A stretch of DNA of 64,000 bases from Pelagivirga sediminicola (GTDB lineage: Bacteria > Pseudomonadota > Alphaproteobacteria > Rhodobacterales > Rhodobacteraceae): positions 186,001 to 250,000 of the forward strand of contig NZ_QCYH01000001.1 of the NCBI RefSeq assembly GCF_003072125.1. Reading direction: 5' to 3'. A model generated the notes under the pieces. The model worked only from the letters and a program-made list of their open reading frames with translations. It made no database searches and was not told the DNA's origin. Below, piece after piece: positions 24,801 through 33,390 of the stretch; within the stretch, counting starts at the first letter, position 1; each line of letters starts with the position of its first letter. The position numbers were made by a program, and so were the translations under genes.

Positions 24801-24877
24801 ACTGCTCGATAGGTTTCTTGCCTGTATGAAACCTGCCTCAATAACTTAACGCCAGCTTCGCGCTGGCGTTTTTTTTT
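24801..24877 (+). ncRNA. Candidate small RNA of about 77 nt
   Basis: Three signals line up: a -10/-35 promoter with 17-bp spacing upstream, a first stem-loop (AGGTTTC at 24811-24817 with GAAACCT at 24828-24834, 10-nt loop), and a rho-independent terminator (AACGCCAGC with GCTGGCGTT, 24848-24870, then nine T). The linker between the stems (GCCTCAATAACTT) would be single-stranded and free to pair with a target. There is no upstream plus-strand gene for the terminator to serve. I do not recognise the RNA; it could be a trans-acting regulator. Confidence 0.55.
24848..24877 (+). terminator. Strong rho-independent terminator
   Basis: A perfect 9-bp stem (AACGCCAGC with GCTGGCGTT, loop TTCGC) is followed by a continuous T-run to 24877. 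It ends the candidate small RNA. Confidence 0.9.
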
Positions 24878-25030
24878 GTTCGAATGGTATGTGAAAGCGG
24901 CCCGCCAAGGGGTGACTTGTGCACATGCAGCATTACCTGCTGCGATGCAACATCGGAAAGTTCGGCCAAAGGCGACGGGTATGGCACCCGGCGCCGGGCA
25001 TCTGGCCCACGAAATACAAAGAGGCAGGCA

Positions 25031-26044
25031 ATGAGCATGAAACGGATCAATCTGGCGCTTCAGGGCGGCGGCGCGCATGGGGCATTCACCTGGGGCGTGC
25101 TGGACCGGCTTCTGGAGGAGACGGGGTTGGAAGTGGCGGCGATGTCGGGCACATCGGCCGGGGCGCTGAATGCCGCCGCGCTCAAGGCCGGCTGGGTCAG
25201 GGGCGGGCGCGATGCCGCGCGCGAAAACCTCGATTGGCTCTGGGCCCAGATGGGGGCGGTGCATGACCTGCGCATGCCGGCCTGGATGGCCGCGTCGGTG
25301 CCGGGGGCGGTCTCGGCGGCGATCGAGTACTCCATGCCGACGGGGATCGCCGACGCGATGTCGCAATCGGTCTCGCCCTATTCCTATGGCCCGTTCTATT
25401 CCAATCCGCTGCGCCGCGTGGTCGAGCGGTTCGAGTATGACCATATCTGTGCCGATCACGCGCCGCGTCTTTATGTGGGCGCGACCAATGTGCGTGACGG
25501 CAAGATCCGTATCTTTACCGGGGACGAGATCGGCGCCGATGCGCTTTTGGCGTCCTCCTGCCTGCCGACGCTGTTCCAGGCCATCATGATCGACGGCGAG
25601 GCGTATTGGGATGGCGGCTATACCGGCAACCCGGCGCTTTTCCCGTTGTTCGCGCCTGATTTGCCCAGCGATATCGTCATCGTCAACATCAATCCGTTGC
25701 AGCGGCCCGACGTGCCGCGCAGCCCGCAGGAAATCCAGAACCGCATCAACGAGATCAGCTTCAACTCGTCCTTGCTGCGCGAATTGCGCGCAATCAACTT
25801 CGTTCAGCGTCTTCTGGACAGCGGCACTGTGCCGGAAGGGGCGATGAAGCGGCTGAACGTTCACATGATCGCCGACGATCCGCTGATGGCCGAATTGTCG
25901 GTGATGACCAAGATGGTGCCGAACCCCTATCTTCTGTCCCGGCTCAAGGAAGCGGGGCGGCAGGCGGCGGATCGGTTTCTGGCCACGCATTGGGACGATC
26001 TGGGCACGCGCGGCAGCACCAACCTGGCCGAGATGTTCGGCTAG
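25031..26044 (+). CDS. Patatin-like phospholipase
   Basis: The patatin signature is complete: the oxyanion hole GGGAHGAF near the N-terminus, the nucleophile elbow GTSAG, and the catalytic Asp in WDGGYTGNP. The enzyme uses a Ser-Asp dyad to hydrolyse acyl ester bonds of lipids. No signal peptide is seen, so it is probably cytoplasmic or membrane-associated. GAGG lies before the ATG, which favours 25031 over the upstream ATG at 24884. Length (337) is usual for bacterial patatins. Confidence 0.92.
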   Translation: MSMKRINLALQGGGAHGAFTWGVLDRLLEETGLEVAAMSGTSAGALNAAALKAGWVRGGRDAARENLDWLWAQMGAVHDLRMPAWMAASVPGAVSAAIEYSMPTGIADAMSQSVSPYSYGPFYSNPLRRVVERFEYDHICADHAPRLYVGATNVRDGKIRIFTGDEIGADALLASSCLPTLFQAIMIDGEAYWDGGYTGNPALFPLFAPDLPSDIVIVNINPLQRPDVPRSPQEIQNRINEISFNSSLLRELRAINFVQRLLDSGTVPEGAMKRLNVHMIADDPLMAELSVMTKMVPNPYLLSRLKEAGRQAADRFLATHWDDLGTRGSTNLAEMFG

Positions 26045-26059
26045 GGCGTTTCCCCGCGC

Positions 26060-26752
26060 TCAGGCTTCCTTGCGAGGCAGCTCTTCGGGCTTGACCTGTT
26101 GGGGATAGACCAGCCCTGCGGAAATCACCAGCTTGGCCGCGTCCTCGACCGTCATGTCGAGCTCGATCACGTCCTCCCTTGGCAGGAACAGAAGGAATCC
26201 CGATGTCGGGTTGGGCGTGGTCGGAAGGAACACGCTCAGCAGCGCGCCGCCGGTCTCCGCCTTTTGCGAAATCTCGCCCTTGGCGGTGGTCGAGATGAAG
26301 CCGATGGCCCAGATCCCCTTGCGCGGATACTGGATCAGGCATGCCGTCTCGAAGCTGCGCTCGGTCTGGGCAAAGATCGTCTCGGCGATCTGCTTGACCC
26401 CGGAATAGATCGAGCGGACGACGGGCATGCGGTCCACGATGCTTTCGCCGAAGCGGATCAGGGTGCGCCCGATCAGCCCCTTGGCGACCGAGCCGACGAG
26501 GATGGTGAAGACCAGAAACACCACCACGCCGACGCCGCGCAGGTTGATGCCGATATAATGCGCCGGCGTCAGGTCATAGGGGATCAGCGGCAGCACCAGC
26601 GCATCGACCCAGCCGATCAGCGTCCAGATCAGCCAGATCGTCAGCGCGACGGGCGCGATGACCACAAGCCCGGTCAGAAACCGCGCGCGCAGCCGTGCGA
26701 AGATGCCGGTGCGGTGCGGCTGCGTCGGTTCTTCGTCGAAGGGAGTGCTCAT
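26060..26752 (-). CDS. DUF502 membrane protein
   Basis: Two membrane helices are visible (LTGLVVIAPVALTIWLIWTLIGW and GVGVVVFLVFTILVGSVAKGLIG, written in parts of the N-terminal third), followed by MPVVRSIYSGVKQIAETIF and a soluble beta domain with GFLLFLPREDVIELDMTVEDAAKLVISAG. This is the DUF502 family, integral proteins of unknown function widespread in alphaproteobacteria. The start MSTPFDEEP is chosen because upstream in-frame sequence to 26911 is not membrane-protein-like. It converges on patatin. Confidence 0.88.
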   Translation of the reverse strand: MSTPFDEEPTQPHRTGIFARLRARFLTGLVVIAPVALTIWLIWTLIGWVDALVLPLIPYDLTPAHYIGINLRGVGVVVFLVFTILVGSVAKGLIGRTLIRFGESIVDRMPVVRSIYSGVKQIAETIFAQTERSFETACLIQYPRKGIWAIGFISTTAKGEISQKAETGGALLSVFLPTTPNPTSGFLLFLPREDVIELDMTVEDAAKLVISAGLVYPQQVKPEELPRKEA

Positions 26753-26837
26753 GTTTGCGTCGGGCCCTGGATCATGCTGCAAAGGGTGTAAGGGCTTGGG
26801 CGGCGCGCGGCAATGGTCTGCGGGCGCCGCGCATACA

Positions 26838-27761
26838 TTATTTGCAAGGCCCGGGCACGGTTTGCAAGGCGCGCGCGATGGCGGCGGCCAGCCGGGCGTT
26901 GGAGCGGACAAGCGCGATATTCGCCGTCAATGTGCGCCCGCCCGTCGCGGCGCCAAGGCGGCGCAGCAGATGGGGCGTCACCTGCTTGGCGGCGATGCCG
27001 GCCGTCTCTGTCTCGGCCGCGGCCTGCGCGATGAGGGGGGCCAGATCGTCGTAAGGGATGCCGTCGCCCGCGGGCACCGGGTTGCAGATCAACTGCCCGC
27101 CCGGCAGCCCCAGCGCCGCGCGCGCAAGGTGGGCGGCGGCGATCGCATCTGCGCTGTCCAGCCGCAGGGGCGCCGCATGGGGCGAGGCGGGCGACCAGAA
27201 GGCCGGCAGCGCGTCCTGCCCATAGGCGATGACCGGCACGCCCAGCGTCTCCAGCAGCTCCAGCGTCTTGGGCAGGTCAAGAATCGCCTTGGGCCCGGCG
27301 CAGACCACCGTCACGCGGCTTTGCGCCAGTTCCTGCAGATCGGCCGACACGTCCCAGCTGCGCTCGGCGCCCAGATGCACGCCGCCGATGCCGCCCGTGG
27401 CAAAGACCGCGATGCGCGCCCGCGCGGCGGCGATCATGGTGGCGGCAACGGTCGTGCCGCCGCTCGCGCCGGTGGCCAGTGCCACGGCCAGATCCGCGCG
27501 GCTCAGCTTCATCGGGCCGGGCAGTCGCGCCAGCCGCTCCAGCTGCGCCGCGTCCAGCCCGATATGCAGCCGCCCGTCCAGCACAGCGATGGTTGCGGGC
27601 ACCGCGCCCGCGCCGCGCACCTCGCCCTCGACCGCGCGGGCGGTCGCGAGGTTCTCTGGACAGGGCATGCCATGGGTGATGATGGTGCTTTCCAGCGCCA
27701 CCAGAGGCGCCCCTGCATCGCGGGCGCGCGCGGCCTCGTCGGACCAGATCATTTCGTGCAT
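26838..27761 (-). CDS. psuG: Pseudouridine-5'-phosphate glycosidase
   Basis: It splits pseudouridine 5'-phosphate into uracil and ribose 5-phosphate (reversibly), salvaging the modified base. Family motifs are present: VALESTIITHGMPCPENLATA at the N-terminus, the catalytic-lysine and manganese region, ATGGIGGVHLGAE and the GPKAILDLPKTLELLETLGVPVIAYG stretch. Length (307) is right. The kinase partner psuK, often adjacent or fused, is not in the window; pseudouridine would need to be phosphorylated by an enzyme encoded elsewhere. Confidence 0.93.
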   Translation of the reverse strand: MHEMIWSDEAARARDAGAPLVALESTIITHGMPCPENLATARAVEGEVRGAGAVPATIAVLDGRLHIGLDAAQLERLARLPGPMKLSRADLAVALATGASGGTTVAATMIAAARARIAVFATGGIGGVHLGAERSWDVSADLQELAQSRVTVVCAGPKAILDLPKTLELLETLGVPVIAYGQDALPAFWSPASPHAAPLRLDSADAIAAAHLARAALGLPGGQLICNPVPAGDGIPYDDLAPLIAQAAAETETAGIAAKQVTPHLLRRLGAATGGRTLTANIALVRSNARLAAAIARALQTVPGPCK

Positions 27762-27984
27762 CGCGCAACTCCCCCCGGTGCAGGATCATGGCGGATGGTG
27801 GCGGGGCAGGGCGCCGGGGCGCAAGGGGGGCCTTGCGCCCCGGCGCCGCCCGAGCTATACGCGCGCTCACTAGAAATCCGCAGGCATGGGCGGGCTGGCC
27901 GGGACAGACATCCCCCGGCAGTCCACCGGTTGAGGCAACCCCTCTCACCCCGTGCCGAGGCGAAAACCGGAAAAGGAATACCAA

Positions 27985-28875
27985 ATGGCTCTTCCCGAGT
28001 TCACTTTGCGTCAGCTGCTCGAAGCTGGCGTTCACTTCGGCCACCAGACGCAGCGCTGGAACCCCCGCATGGGCGAGTTCATCTACGGCGCGCGCAACGG
28101 CATCCACATCATGGACCTGACGCAGACCGTCCCGATGCTGGACGCAGCACTGAACGTCGTGCGCGAAACCGTGGCCAAGAACGGCCGCGTTCTCTTCGTC
28201 GGCACCAAGCGTCAGGCCGCAGCGCCCATCGCCGAAGCCGCCGAGAAATGCGCGCAGTACTACATGAATCACCGCTGGCTGGGCGGCACGCTGACCAACT
28301 GGCAGACCGTGTCGAAATCCATCCACCGCCTGAAGGAAATCGACGAGTCGCTGGAGCAGGGCGCCGAGGGCCTGACCAAGAAAGAGCGTCTGGGCATGGA
28401 GCGTGACCAGGGCAAGCTGCAGGCATCGCTGGGCGGTATCCGCGAAATGGGCGGTGTGCCCGACCTGCTGTTCGTCATCGACGTCAAGAAGGAACAGCTG
28501 GCCGTCGCCGAGGCGAACAAGCTGGGCATTCCGGTTGTCGCCGTGGTCGACACCAACTGCTCGCCCGACGGGATCGACTACATCATCCCCGGCAATGACG
28601 ACGCGGCCCGTGCCATCGCGCTTTACTGCGATCTGGTCAGCCGCGCGGCGCTCGATGGCATGACTGCGCAGATGGGCGCGGCCGGCATCGACATCGGCGA
28701 GATGGAAGAGGCCCCCCTCGAGGAGGCCGCGCAGCCTGAATCGACAGGCGTCGAGACCGGCAACATCTCGCACGAGGCGGTCCATGACGACAAGGCGACC
28801 AAGGACGCACCGCTGGACATCAAGTCCAGCGAGGAGATCTCGGACATGGCCGCCAAGGCCGGCCAGAACAGCTGA
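27985..28875 (+). CDS. rpsB: 30S ribosomal protein S2
   Basis: The protein starts [20 protein letters not shown], the S2 signature, after an AAAGGA ribosome site. [14 protein letters not shown], the [12 protein letters not shown] strand and [12 protein letters not shown] follow as in all S2 proteins. At 296 residues it is longer than E. coli S2 (241) because of an acidic C-terminal extension of about 55 residues ([15 protein letters not shown] onward). The long GC-rich leader before the gene may carry S2 autoregulation, but no specific element is resolved. It is followed by tsf after 82 bp. Confidence 0.98.
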   Translation: MALPEFTLRQLLEAGVHFGHQTQRWNPRMGEFIYGARNGIHIMDLTQTVPMLDAALNVVRETVAKNGRVLFVGTKRQAAAPIAEAAEKCAQYYMNHRWLGGTLTNWQTVSKSIHRLKEIDESLEQGAEGLTKKERLGMERDQGKLQASLGGIREMGGVPDLLFVIDVKKEQLAVAEANKLGIPVVAVVDTNCSPDGIDYIIPGNDDAARAIALYCDLVSRAALDGMTAQMGAAGIDIGEMEEAPLEEAAQPESTGVETGNISHEAVHDDKATKDAPLDIKSSEEISDMAAKAGQNS

Positions 28876-28957
28876 GCCGCGGCTTCGGCCGACAATTCTG
28901 ATGCAAGGGTCCGGCGCCACGGCTGCCGGACCGGCAAGACATATTTAGGAGAGCCCA

Positions 28958-29830
28958 ATGGCGATCACTGCTGCAATGGTGAAGGAACTGCGCGATTCGA
29001 CGGGCGCAGGCATGATGGACGCGAAAAAGGCGTTGACGGAATCCGACGGTGACATGGAGGCGGCCGTCGACTGGCTGCGCACCAAGGGTCTGGCCAAGGC
29101 GGCCAAGAAATCGGGCCGCACCGCGGCCGAGGGCCTTGTCGCCGTCAAGGTCGAGGGTGGCCGCGGCGTCGCGGTCGAGATCAACTCGGAAACCGATTTC
29201 GTCGGCAAGAACGCCGATTTCCAGGCGATGGTTGCGTCGGTTGCGGATGCTGCCGTCAAGGCGGACGATCTGGAGGCGTTGAAGGCCGCCGATCTGGGCG
29301 GCAAGACCGTCGAGGAAACCATCACCGACAAGATCGCCACCATCGGCGAGAACATGGCGCTGCGCCGCATGGCGTCGGTTTCGGGCGATACCGTCGTGTC
29401 CTATGTGCACAACGCCGCTGCCGAAGGCATGGGCAAGATCGGCGTGCTGGTCGCGCTGAAGGGTGACGAGGCGTTTGGCCGCCAGATCGCCATGCACATC
29501 GCCGCCACGAACCCCGCCGCCCTGAACGAGGCCGAGCTGGACAGTGCCGTCGTCGAGAAGGAAAAGCAGGTCCAGATGGATATCGCCCGCGAAAGCGGCA
29601 AGCCCGAGCAGGTCATCGAGAAGATGATCGAGGGCCGCATGAAGAAATTCATGGCCGAATCCACCCTGCTGGGTCAGGCGTTCGTGATGAATCCCGACCT
29701 GACGGTCGAGGCCGCCGCCAAAGAGGCCGGCGCCGAGATCACCGGCTATGTCCGTCTGGAAGTGGGCGAGGGGATCGCGGTCGAGAAGGAAGACTTTGCC
29801 GCCGAGGTCGCCAAGACCGCGAAGGGTTGA
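28958..29830 (+). CDS. tsf: Elongation factor Ts
   Basis: EF-Ts catalyses nucleotide exchange on EF-Tu. The N-terminal UBA-like domain and signature [19 protein letters not shown], the TDFVGKN core motif ([14 protein letters not shown]) and [10 protein letters not shown] are all present. Length (290) is standard. The rpsB-tsf order is conserved across bacteria, and a terminator follows 27 bp after the stop. Confidence 0.98.
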   Translation: MAITAAMVKELRDSTGAGMMDAKKALTESDGDMEAAVDWLRTKGLAKAAKKSGRTAAEGLVAVKVEGGRGVAVEINSETDFVGKNADFQAMVASVADAAVKADDLEALKAADLGGKTVEETITDKIATIGENMALRRMASVSGDTVVSYVHNAAAEGMGKIGVLVALKGDEAFGRQIAMHIAATNPAALNEAELDSAVVEKEKQVQMDIARESGKPEQVIEKMIEGRMKKFMAESTLLGQAFVMNPDLTVEAAAKEAGAEITGYVRLEVGEGIAVEKEDFAAEVAKTAKG

Positions 29831-29856
29831 ACTTTTCACCCGATTGCAGATGATGG

Positions 29857-29884
29857 AGGGCGGGCCGAAAGGCTCGCTCTTTTT
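29857..29884 (+). terminator. Terminator of the rpsB-tsf operon
   Basis: A 10-bp stem including G-T pairs (29857-29866 with 29871-29880) closes a GAAA tetraloop and runs into TTTTT. Confidence 0.8.
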
Positions 29885-29937
29885 CGTTCTGCGGTGCAAG
29901 CCGCGTGCCCCTGATCCACCGCCGGGCACATTCGGGA

Positions 29938-29951
29938 TTGATGCAAATCAA
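29938..29951. promoter_or_regulatory. FNR/FnrL box upstream of the UspA gene
   Basis: TTGATGCAAATCAA is a perfect match to the FNR consensus TTGAT-N4-ATCAA. It lies 55 bp before the UspA start, so a promoter activated at -41.5 would begin transcription near 29986. This predicts induction when oxygen falls. Confidence 0.75.
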
Positions 29952-30006
29952 TGCACGGCGCAGGCAGGCAGTGCATCCAGAGGCAAACCTTGTCGGGAGA
30001 CATTTC

Positions 30007-30414
30007 ATGTATGACAATATTCTGATCCCGATCGTTTTCGATCAGCAAAACGATCATTCCCAAGCCATTGAATGCGCCAAAAGGCTCGCCGGGGAGAACC
30101 CGAACATCACGATGCTGAGCGTGATCGAATTGTTGCCGTCCTACGTGATGTCCTATGTGCCCGACAAGGCGACCGAAGAGCGCCGTGTCGAGCTGCAGCA
30201 CGAGATGGACACGCTGGTGAAGGGCGTACCCGGCGCCACGTGCGAGATCATCAGCGGCCATCCGGGCCGCGCGATCATCGATTATGCCAATGCGAACGGC
30301 ACGAACCTGATCATCGTCAAATCGCATCGTCCCGGCTTTCAGGATTATTTCCTGGGCAGCACGGCGGCCTATGTGGTTCGGCGCGCGAAATGTGCGGTGC
30401 ATGTGATCCGCTGA
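30007..30414 (+). CDS. Universal stress protein, UspA family
   Basis: A single 135-residue Usp domain begins MYDNILIPIVFDQQ and ends VVRRAKCAVHVIR. The ATP-binding loop is recognisable as IIVKSHRPGFQDYFLGSTAAYVVR, read in parts: the 'G.h...g....lGS.a..v' pattern. Such proteins support survival under energy limitation or low oxygen. The FNR-type box upstream fits that role. A GGGAG ribosome site lies just before the start. Confidence 0.9.
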   Translation: MYDNILIPIVFDQQNDHSQAIECAKRLAGENPNITMLSVIELLPSYVMSYVPDKATEERRVELQHEMDTLVKGVPGATCEIISGHPGRAIIDYANANGTNLIIVKSHRPGFQDYFLGSTAAYVVRRAKCAVHVIR

Positions 30415-30450
30415 GGCCCGCGCAAATTTGCTTGCACAGGCGGGCGGCGA

Positions 30451-30894
30451 TCAGTCCGCCTGTGCCAGATGCGCCAGAAGCGCATCCATCGCCAGCGGAT
30501 AGCCCGCCGCGCCAAAGCCGCAGATCACGCCGACCGCCACACGCGCGATATAGCTGACATGCCGGAAATCCTCGCGCGCATGGATGTTGGACAGGTGCAG
30601 CTCGGCCACGGGAAGCTGCACGGACGAGATCGCATCCATCAGCGCGATGGAGGTGTGCGTATAGGCGCCGGCGTTCAGCACGATCCCGTCATGCACGCCC
30701 CGCGCGCCGTGGATCGCATCGATCAGCCCGCCCTCCGCGTTGCTTTGCTCAAAGCCCAGCTCGGTGCCGCGTGATTTTGCGTGGGCGCGGCACAGCACCT
30801 CGATATCGGCGAGGGTTGTGTGCCCGTAGACCTCGGGCTGACGGGTGCCCAGAAGGTTCAGGTTGGGCCCGTTCAGGATCAGGATCGAGGTCAT
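30451..30894 (-). CDS. aroQ: 3-dehydroquinate dehydratase, type II
   Basis: It carries out the third step of the shikimate pathway, dehydrating 3-dehydroquinate. NGPNLNLLGTRQPEVYG holds the lid with the catalytic Arg and Tyr; QSNAEGGLIDAIH, LNAGAYTHTS and VAELHLSNIHARE (with the active-site His) complete the site. At 147 residues it is the dodecameric type II length. It stands alone on the minus strand upstream of the malonate locus; a class II DAHP synthase at 53 kb serves the same pathway. Confidence 0.97.
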   Translation of the reverse strand: MTSILILNGPNLNLLGTRQPEVYGHTTLADIEVLCRAHAKSRGTELGFEQSNAEGGLIDAIHGARGVHDGIVLNAGAYTHTSIALMDAISSVQLPVAELHLSNIHAREDFRHVSYIARVAVGVICGFGAAGYPLAMDALLAHLAQAD

Positions 30895-30954
30895 TTCGGC
30901 GGCTCCTTTGGCCTCTTTTTAAACCGCCGTTACGCGGGCTGTCGAGTGGGCTTG

Positions 30955-31611
30955 TCATTCGGCCGCCGGGCGCAGGCTGCTTATCAGGTGGTGGAATTTC
31001 TCGCCCTGAACGGCGACATGGCTGCGCAGCGCGTCGGCGGCGGCCGCAGCGCGCCCTTGTTCGAGCGCGGCGACGATCGCCTCGTGTTCGGCCATGGATT
31101 GGGCCATGCGGCCGCGCAGGCGCAACTGGTGACGCCGGAAGGGGCGCAGGCGGCGATGCAGGCGCAGCGCCTCGGCGCGCAGGAAACTGTTGCCTGACTG
31201 CGCATAGATGATCTGGTGAAATGTCTCGTTCTGCAGGTAATATGCGTCCGCATCCTGCGCCGCGACCGCCTCGCGGCAGCGCGCATTGGCGGCGCGCAGA
31301 TCGTCCAGCGCTGCGGTGCTGATGCGCCGCGCGGCAAGGCGTCCGGCGGCGGCCTCCAGCTCGGCCATGACCTCGAACATCTCCATCAGTTCCACCGGGC
31401 CGGGCTGATGCACGAACACGCCGCGATTGGGGATGTGGGTGACAAGCCCCGGCAAGGTCAGTTTCTGCAGCGCCTCGCGGATGGGCGTGCGCGATACCCC
31501 GAACCGGACCGCCAGCGCGTGCTCGTCCAGCCGGGTTCCCTCGGCGAAGGTGCCGCCGAAGATCAGCTCTTCGATTTCGTCGGCGATGGTTTCTGCGCGG
31601 CGTTTTCCCAT
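30955..31611 (-). CDS. GntR-family regulator, FCD domain (MatR candidate)
   Basis: A winged helix-turn-helix (RFGVSRTPIREALQKLTLPGLV) is followed by an FCD ligand domain with the metal-binding histidines (ETFHQIIY and MAEHEAIVAAL). It is divergent from a TRAP and malonate-enzyme operon, with the palindrome TTGTATACAA between them. FCD regulators commonly use such TNGTATACNA-like operators. Malonate or malonyl-CoA is the likely effector by context, as with MatR of the rhizobial mat operon; that is inference. Length 218 is typical. Confidence 0.88.
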   Translation of the reverse strand: MGKRRAETIADEIEELIFGGTFAEGTRLDEHALAVRFGVSRTPIREALQKLTLPGLVTHIPNRGVFVHQPGPVELMEMFEVMAELEAAAGRLAARRISTAALDDLRAANARCREAVAAQDADAYYLQNETFHQIIYAQSGNSFLRAEALRLHRRLRPFRRHQLRLRGRMAQSMAEHEAIVAALEQGRAAAAADALRSHVAVQGEKFHHLISSLRPAAE

Positions 31612-31656
31612 GCGGCGATCCTATATGCGCGGCCTGCGCATGCAAAGATCCAATCA

Positions 31657-31666
31657 TTGTATACAA
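31657..31666. promoter_or_regulatory. Candidate GntR/FCD operator
   Basis: TTGTATACAA is a perfect 10-bp palindrome between the GntR start (31611) and dctP (31755). Its form matches the operators of FadR-type GntR regulators, and its place suits repression of both genes. Confidence 0.65.
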
Positions 31667-31754
31667 ATCGATTGACTTGAAAAACCCGGCGCGCCACGCT
31701 GCCCCGCATGATCCGGGACAACCGGACCCTGACACATCCTTGGGAGGAGATGAC

Positions 31755-32741
31755 ATGAGATCCACTTTGAAAGCCGCCGTCGCGGCAACGGCCCTGATGG
31801 CACTGGGCGCGGCGGCCTCCGCGACCGAGCTGCGGCTGTCGCATCAATGGTCCAACAACGACGTGCGCCACAAGGTGGCCCAGATCGTCGCCGATCACGT
31901 CGCCGAGGCCGACGTGGATCTGGAGATCAAGATCTTCGGTTCCAAATCGCTTTTTAAGCCGCGCGAGCAGTACAAGCCGCTCAGCCGCGGGCAACTGGAC
32001 ATGACGGTCTTTCCGCTGTCCTACGCGGGCGGGCAGCAGCCGGCCTTCAACCTGACCCTGATGCCGGGGCTGGTGAAGAACCACGACCACGCCGCGCGGC
32101 TCAATGACAGCGAATTCATGGACGAGATCGAGGCCAAGATGGCCGAGGATGACGTCATGACGCTGGTTCACGGCTATCTGGCCGGCGGCTTTGTCGGCAA
32201 GGACAAGTGCATCACCAAGCCCGCCGATGTCGACGGTCTTCAGATGCGCGCCGCCGGCAAGGCGTTCGAGCAGATGCTGGCCGGGGCCGGGGCCTCGATC
32301 GCGTCGATGTCGAGCGCGGATATCTACAACGCGATGCAGACCGGCGTCCTGAACGCCGCGAATACGTCGTCCTCGTCCTTCGTCAGCTATCGCATCTACG
32401 AGCAGGTCGCCTGCTATACGCCCGCGGGCGAGGTTGCGCTGTGGTTCATGTATCAGCCGCTTTTGATGAGCAAATCCAAGTTCGAAAGCCTGACCGAGGA
32501 GCAGCAGCAGGCGCTGCGCGACGGCGCCGCCAAGGCCGAGGCGTTCTATCTGGAAGAGGCCAAGAAGGAGGACTCGGATTCGGTGCAGGTGTTCAAGGAT
32601 GCCGGCGTCGAGATCGCGACGATGACGCAGGAGGATTTCGACGCGTGGCGCGAGATCGCCAAGGCGACATCCTACAAGAACTTCGTCGAGAATGTGCCGG
32701 ACGGCCAGAAGCTGCTGGATATGGCGCTTTCGGTCGAGTGA
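31755..32741 (+). CDS. dctP: TRAP transporter solute-binding protein, malonate-type
   Basis: GGGAGGAGA before the ATG sets the start at 31755. A signal peptide (to about ASATELRL) precedes a DctP-type domain of the TRAP family: LRLSHQWSNNDVRH at the start and the selectivity-helix region KPADVDGLQMRAAGKAFEQM, where the 'dl.G.k.R' arginine binds a carboxylate. It captures an organic acid in the periplasm. Context (malonyl-CoA synthetase and decarboxylase in the same operon) makes malonate the best guess. A 9-bp stem-loop follows the gene. Confidence 0.9.
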   Translation: MRSTLKAAVAATALMALGAAASATELRLSHQWSNNDVRHKVAQIVADHVAEADVDLEIKIFGSKSLFKPREQYKPLSRGQLDMTVFPLSYAGGQQPAFNLTLMPGLVKNHDHAARLNDSEFMDEIEAKMAEDDVMTLVHGYLAGGFVGKDKCITKPADVDGLQMRAAGKAFEQMLAGAGASIASMSSADIYNAMQTGVLNAANTSSSSFVSYRIYEQVACYTPAGEVALWFMYQPLLMSKSKFESLTEEQQQALRDGAAKAEAFYLEEAKKEDSDSVQVFKDAGVEIATMTQEDFDAWREIAKATSYKNFVENVPDGQKLLDMALSVE

Positions 32742-32778
32742 CGGGCAGGGCAGGGGCGGCCTGCGCTGTCCCTGCCCG
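32742..32778 (+). promoter_or_regulatory. dctP-dctQ intercistronic stem-loop
   Basis: CGGGCAGGG (32742-32750) pairs perfectly with CCCTGCCCG (32770-32778). Without a T-run it is more likely to protect the dctP message or slow readthrough than to terminate fully. Confidence 0.55.
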
Positions 32779-32841
32779 GCGCGGCGGGCGAGGCCGAGCG
32801 CGCAGCCGCCAGATCTGCAATTTCCAAGTCGAGGAGCCAAG

Positions 32842-33390
32842 ATGGCCGGACAAGTGACGCACCGCGTCGCCAGAACAGGCGACAATCCCTTTCTCAAGGG
32901 GGTCGCGGCCCTGTCGACGCTGGCGGGGTGGGTATCGGCGGCGATGATCGTGGTGGCGGTGGGCATCACCTGCCAGATGATTTTCGTGCGCGCGGTCCTG
33001 AACCAATCCACCATCTGGCAGACCGAGATGGTCGTCTATCTGATGATCGCCGCCACGCTGATCGGGCTGCCTTATGTGCAGCGGCTGCGCGGGCATGTGA
33101 ATGTCGATCTGGTGCCCATCGCGCTGCCGCCTGCCGCGCGGCGCGTCATGGCCTGCTTTACCCTGACGCTGAGCGCGGCGGTGGTTGCGGTCATGCTGTG
33201 GTATGGCTTTGACTACTGGCATTTCGCGTGGGAGCGCGGCTGGCGCTCGGACACGATCTGGGGCGTGCGGCTGTGGATCCCCTACATGGCGCTGCCGGTG
33301 GGCTTCGGCCTGCTGCTGCTGCAACTGATCGCTGATCTGGTGGCGCTCTTGCTGCGGATCGACGCGCCTTTCGGTCTGGAGGAAAGCTGA
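32842..33390 (+). CDS. dctQ: TRAP transporter small membrane subunit
   Basis: Four membrane helices span the 182-residue protein (for example WVSAAMIVVAVGITCQMIFV and LPVGFGLLLLQLIADLVALL). It has the DctQ pattern with WQTEMVVYLMIAATLIGLPY near the middle. The subunit is the structural partner of DctM. GAGGAG lies before the ATG. The last base of its stop codon is the first base of dctM. Confidence 0.88.
   Translation: MAGQVTHRVARTGDNPFLKGVAALSTLAGWVSAAMIVVAVGITCQMIFVRAVLNQSTIWQTEMVVYLMIAATLIGLPYVQRLRGHVNVDLVPIALPPAARRVMACFTLTLSAAVVAVMLWYGFDYWHFAWERGWRSDTIWGVRLWIPYMALPVGFGLLLLQLIADLVALLLRIDAPFGLEES

Larger units (their letters stand above)
24690..25030. other. Intergenic gap holding a candidate small RNA
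   Basis: No protein gene is supported between the divergent yejA-like and patatin genes. The gap contains a sigma-70-like promoter and a strong plus-strand terminator, listed separately as a small RNA. The 24652-24849 frame spans the promoter and is unlikely to be translated. Confidence 0.6.

Noticed and set aside
24652..24849. 65-codon plus-strand frame before the terminator
   Set aside because: It overlaps the yejA-like start and spans the small-RNA promoter; no ribosome site is seen. The RNA explanation fits better.
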